The notes below the pieces were generated by a model. That model did no database searches. It saw only the letters and a program-made list of their open reading frames with translations, and was not told where the DNA came from. Made by a program: the position numbers and the translations under genes. 64,000 bases of DNA from contig CM046836.1 of assembly GCA_025618425.1 (NCBI GenBank), positions 9,895,004 to 9,959,003 of the forward strand. Direction: 5' to 3'. The DNA is from Heliocidaris tuberculata (taxonomy: Eukaryota; Echinodermata; Echinoidea; Camarodonta; Echinometridae). Numbering within the stretch: the first letter of the stretch is position 1; each line of letters opens with the position of its first letter. Positions 60,424-64,000 of this stretch are shown here, one piece after another.

Positions 60424-61030
60424 GCACTGGGTAACAGGTTGTCGAGACAGCTGTAGAGTATCAGACAGTACAGGAAAGGTCCAGCTTGTGATGATGATAA
60501 CAACAACATCTTGGCAATGCTACTCCAACCAAGACAGCGAGCAAGATTGCATGGAACGTCCAGGGCATCCCCTAGCAACTGCAGCTTGGTCAGAGTGTCA
60601 GATGAAATGCAATATCCAGGGCTTCTGAGCAACCGATTGGCAGTATAATCTCGTTACTGCTGCTTCAGTTTGGCTGGAGTTACTCAATGATGACATCTCA
60701 CCATTACTGTCGCAGATGGGCCAGAGCTGCAGAGTAGTCCCATCATCCAGGGCATTTCCTAGCAACCACTTCAAGATGACATGCTACCACAAGTGCTGCA
60801 GATTGGAAAGAGCTAAAGAGGAGACCCAACATCCAGGGCATCCCCTAGCAACCACTTCAAGATGACATCCTATCACCACTGCTGCTGCTTGGCCTGAGGT
60901 ACCGATGAGAAGCAGCATCCACCTCATCCCGTAGCAACCGCTTCAAGGTGACATCCTACCGCTACTGCTACAGCTTGGCAAGAGCTACAGAGGAGACCCA
61001 ACATCTAGGGCATCTCCTTAGAAACCACAA
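60424..61030 (+). repeat. METTL23: Possible METTL23 3'UTR exon made of a degenerate tandem repeat
   Basis: The METTL23 stop at 57629-57631 is followed at once by a donor (gag|gtgagag), implying a spliced 3'UTR. A good acceptor, ttattgcag, precedes 60424. From about 60545 the segment consists of roughly five diverged copies of a unit of about 90-130 bp with the words CCAGGGCATCCCCTAGCAAC, CTTCAAGATGACATCCTACC and TGCTGCAGCTTGG...AGAGCTACAGAGGAG. No protein-coding role is supported. Linkage to METTL23 is inference from splice sites. Confidence 0.45.
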
Positions 61031-61039
61031 GATGGTAGG

Positions 61040-62380
61040 AATGATAATGGTGATGAGGATATTGATGGAGAAGAGCTAATCATTTTGCTTCAAAAGAAAT
61101 CATGGAATACTGTCATAATATATAATTTTGTTCTAATCCTTTTGGAAAAGTTTGTAACTGAAAGGTATAAAGCAATCTACAACTGATTTAATTTGCTGTG
61201 ATATTTCTTGTAGGAATTTGGTTTTTCACAGCGATGTAATGGACAAATATACACAGAAATGCTTGAAAAACAAACATGTTTTTGCAATTAATCTGTCATC
61301 TTTCAGAATATATTTGTTTATTTATTGCAACCATATGTTGGATTTCAAATACAAATTTTTAAAAAATACCAAAAATACATATCACTGGTTGACAGTAATT
61401 ATGGGTTATACATGATAAAGCTATATAAAGTTTGTGTAATAAATAAGTAGTTATGCAGTAGAAAATTTTTAATTATTACACAGCATCAGATGAAATAAAC
61501 AGCAGTAGCATGTACCATGAGAGATTTCACAAGTTCAATTCATAAAACTCACTGAAAATCAAATTTGTCCTTACTTTTGGTGAATTCTCTGTGTCCACTC
61601 TTTGCTATGATTTGCTATGATGAGTAAATGTCCAGTTGAAACATAAATGGTGCATTGAAGCAAGGTGGAAATAAGTAAATTCAAAGAATATTGTCAGAGT
61701 AAAAACACAGTGCTGGCATCCAAAGAGGAGCACAAATTAAAACAAAAATTATTAAATGCGAGGAAGGCAGTGTCGTCTAAAAATATCAGAAGCAAAAATG
61801 TGAATGTTAAAATTGGCGCAGGTCAAATGTCAGTGGTGAAAAAATGAGGAGCAATATGTTGTACCCTGTTTTTCACTCTGTTTTAAAATTTACCTATTTT
61901 TATTTTTACTTCGTCTACTGTTGAGAAGTTCCCTTTGTTATATCCGGCATTTTTCAACCCCCCCCCCCCCTCCAAAAAGCAAACTTTTCAACTAAGAGGA
62001 TACCCTCTCCCATTATCATCATCCGGCATGAAAACATGTTTTGTACACGTATATGACTTGTTTTTGCATAGTCTTACGGAGCCTGTATGTAATTCTTATT
62101 CGAACCCTAGAACCCCCCTTGGACCTGACCGTGGGATACACTCCTGTTCCATCATTGAGTTTACCAATACATGTACCAATATCTACAGGGGCTAAAGATA
62201 ATGTTTAGTTTTGGTAAGCCCTCAAAAACTTTTTCGTCAGATTTATTGGATTTGTGTTTAGAAACAAGATACTAAGCAATACAAAGATGCTGTGAAGATT
62301 TACATCAACAGTGGCATATTGAACAAATTTTTACTACCAAAACTGTACATGAGCTTTAAAATGACTAAAAATGACAACAT
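61040..62380. other. No gene seen
   Basis: AT-rich sequence after the METTL23 3'UTR repeat. AATAAA-like words near 61440 could end that transcript. A C-run at 61960-61970 sits in a hAT-like context. Confidence 0.4.
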
Positions 62381-62412
62381 TTCGTCTGTTTGGAGTCAGA
62401 GGTGCATTAACT

Positions 62413-62890
62413 CTTTACAAATGATGGGACTTAATGCCCTTCTTGCTCCAAACACATGATTTATTCTTTTCTTTATATTGCTTCTTAGTTAATGTAGTCC
62501 AGTGAATGGACAAAGTGTTATGTCCAACATTTGAAACAATGACATATTTACACCTTCTACGCATACCATTAATAAGTGTTCGTATGTGATTCTGATCCAC
62601 AATGTCTAAGACCTGTTGTGGGATGGGCTAAGAATTTGTATTCGGTTGTTTGTCATTAGTTTTCTTCTGGGCTTTTTGCTTGATGTTGTTCCAAAGATGT
62701 TTAATGGGATTGCAGTTGGGGGGATCTTGCTCTCCTGTCCATGCTCTCAATCCTGATATCTTGATTTGCACACTGTGGGTGTGTAGCATTCATATGCATC
62801 GTCCATAAAGATGAAATCCATCACTTTAAGATTTGATTTGGAAGTCACACTTTGCTGGTAGGGAAGGACGGCCATGTGGCTCTGTAAATG
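62413..62890 (-). pseudogene. Tc1/mariner-type transposase relic, C-terminal half
   Basis: On the minus strand, MDFIFMDDA (around 62800) corresponds to the second catalytic Asp region of Tc1 transposases. After a shift, LRAWTGEQDPPNCNPIKHLW and NNIKQKAQKK follow, matching the SPDLNPIEHLW-type motif before the third acidic position. After a TAG, LINGMRRRCKYVIVSNVGH matches the family C-terminus. One stop and at least one frameshift inactivate it, and the N-terminal DNA-binding part is not visible. Confidence 0.7.
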
Positions 62891-63170
62891 ATTTCGAGAG
62901 ACAAGGTAATAACTAAGAGGCTAAGTCTTGTGATTTTTTTTATGATTACATCACCACTGAGAATTGCAGGCTGAGGAAAGTTTCACTTGTGTTTCCTAAC
63001 ATAAATGAATCCCCTTAGAGTGGCTCCCATGGAAAGCCTTCTTTTACTTCTTCAGAAAGAAGAATGAAGAGGTCATTACAAACATGTATACGTGTAATGA
63101 ACAAACTAGAAAATAGAAATGAAATAAAAAATAGATTTCCACAACTTCTGTTCTTATCACTCACCCCACA

Positions 63171-63821
63171 TTCAGACTATCCCCCCCTTTAGTGGGGGAA
63201 GGGGGAGAGATCTTATCTTTTTTACGACCGAGCGTCCATACTATGTTCGAATCCCCCGCTAGCCGGGGGACAAATCACGACTGTCTGTGCGTTAGGTCAC
63301 CATGCATGGCGCTGTAGGGCGCACCCTGGCGATAAAGCGAGCCAAAATGCCATTTGTGTAGCCCACAAGTCCAGCAAACCTGCCGTTTCGTCCGTAGTCC
63401 ACTGCCACCCCTTCTCGTCATCTTCTTCTGCCTGTCTGTCAGATTTCGCCTTTACCTTCGGCATGATTACTGGGCGTACTTTAAAAAGCAGTCCTAGGCT
63501 TCAAAATGATGTATAATTTGTCAATCCAATCCTTGCAAATGATTACCAACCTTTTGGAGAAACTCACTACTCAAAATAAAACACATCAGCTAACTATGCA
63601 CGTGTGACGTAAATGTTTACATTTACTGTGTTGTGACACAGCGGAGGCAGTTCTTCGTCTCCACTTTTCGCGCATGCGCACTTATGATAAAAACAGGTGC
63701 GAGATATCGGATTACGAGCCAAGGTCGCCCTCCCATCCAAAAACCCAACATGCTTGGGGGGGAGGGGAGACGGGGAGAAGGCGAGCGTACACACTATGCG
63801 TTTGCCGGGGGATAGTCTGAA
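63171..63821. mobile_element. 651-bp inverted-repeat element with Myb-like frame
   Basis: Ends are TTCAGACTATCCCCC and GGGGGATAGTCTGAA. CCCCCGCTAGCCGGGGG at 63253-63269 is a further palindrome. It carries the short minus-strand Myb/SANT-like frame. No clear target duplication was seen, so the superfamily stays open (PIF/Harbinger is one candidate). Confidence 0.65.
63297..63464 (-). CDS. Short Myb/SANT-like frame inside an inverted-repeat element, 55 aa
   Basis: The minus-strand ATG at 63464 starts MPKVKAKSDRQAEEDDEKGW, followed by QWTTDETAGLLDLWATQM and an early TGA at 63297-63299. W..DET..LL.LW is the first-helix pattern of Myb/SANT-like (MADF/trihelix) domains seen in PIF/Harbinger-type accessory proteins and in host regulators. 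Only the first helix or so remains, so it is probably a truncated relic carried by the surrounding element (63171-63821). Confidence 0.45.
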   Translation of the reverse strand: MPKVKAKSDRQAEEDDEKGWQWTTDETAGLLDLWATQMAFWLALSPGCALQRHAW

Positions 63822-64000
63822 CACGGGGTCAATGACACCTCCAATTCTGCCGCACGAGTGATCCCTTCTTCCATCAGAGTGTTGGTTTTTATTGGCTTTA
63901 GTTATTTTCCCCTTTGGATGAATGCCATGCCAAAGTAAAATGCTCTCCAAACTCTCCTGATATGCAAATGTTTGTGTGAGAAAGCATTGAAATATTATGC

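Noticed and set aside
60320..60628. 102-codon frame over the METTL23 3' region
   Set aside because: It runs across the putative acceptor into the tandem repeat and resembles no protein; better explained as 3'UTR.

Overview
The window looks like a nuclear genomic segment of a marine invertebrate, most likely a deuterostome such as an echinoderm (inference from the METTL23 version and the repeat style; the species cannot be fixed from sequence alone). It is AT-rich and intron-rich. It is crowded with short inverted-repeat transposons, long poly-C/poly-G runs and tandem arrays. Bacterial features such as operons and Shine-Dalgarno sites are absent. Most long open frames, including those of 300 to 590 codons, are simple-repeat artefacts.

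Two spliced genes can be read on the + strand. (1) At 16962-19889 a three-exon gene encodes a 164-residue protein with two tandem Cys/His modules followed by a charged, Arg-rich tail; I know no named orthologue. Three further exons with matching splice phases (21422-24772) lie downstream and are either its 3' part or another gene. (2) At 52313-57631 a five-coding-exon METTL23 gene encodes a 220-residue lysine/arginine-type protein methyltransferase. It has a likely 5'UTR exon near 51.59 kb and a likely spliced 3'UTR from 60.42 kb that is built of a tandem repeat.

Layout. 0-16 kb: nested MITEs, hAT remnants, two LINE 3' ends in divergent orientation, and a 580-bp TTAA-flanked MITE with a second copy. 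16.7-25 kb: the Cys/His gene, with a hAT element and a near-perfect 53-bp-arm hairpin in intron 2 and a 265-bp hAT MITE with a perfect 8-bp target duplication downstream. 25.2-26.3 kb: pyrimidine-rich DNA and a 12-bp minisatellite. 26.6-36.2 kb: an old, strongly diverged array whose unit is recognisable by the motif GAATACTGTATATCAGATTC. 36-40 kb: largely unassigned DNA. 40.9-46.5 kb: a 5.6-kb minisatellite based on CTACTACCATCC with a 602-bp higher-order duplication. 46.9-51 kb: a complex of inverted repeats and fold-back elements. 51.2-61.1 kb: METTL23. 58-60 kb: a CpG-rich repeat carrying a tRNA-Gly-like relic. 62.4-63.9 kb: a Tc1 transposase relic and a 651-bp inverted-repeat element with a short Myb/SANT-like frame.

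No CRISPR array, rRNA gene or intact transposase gene was seen.
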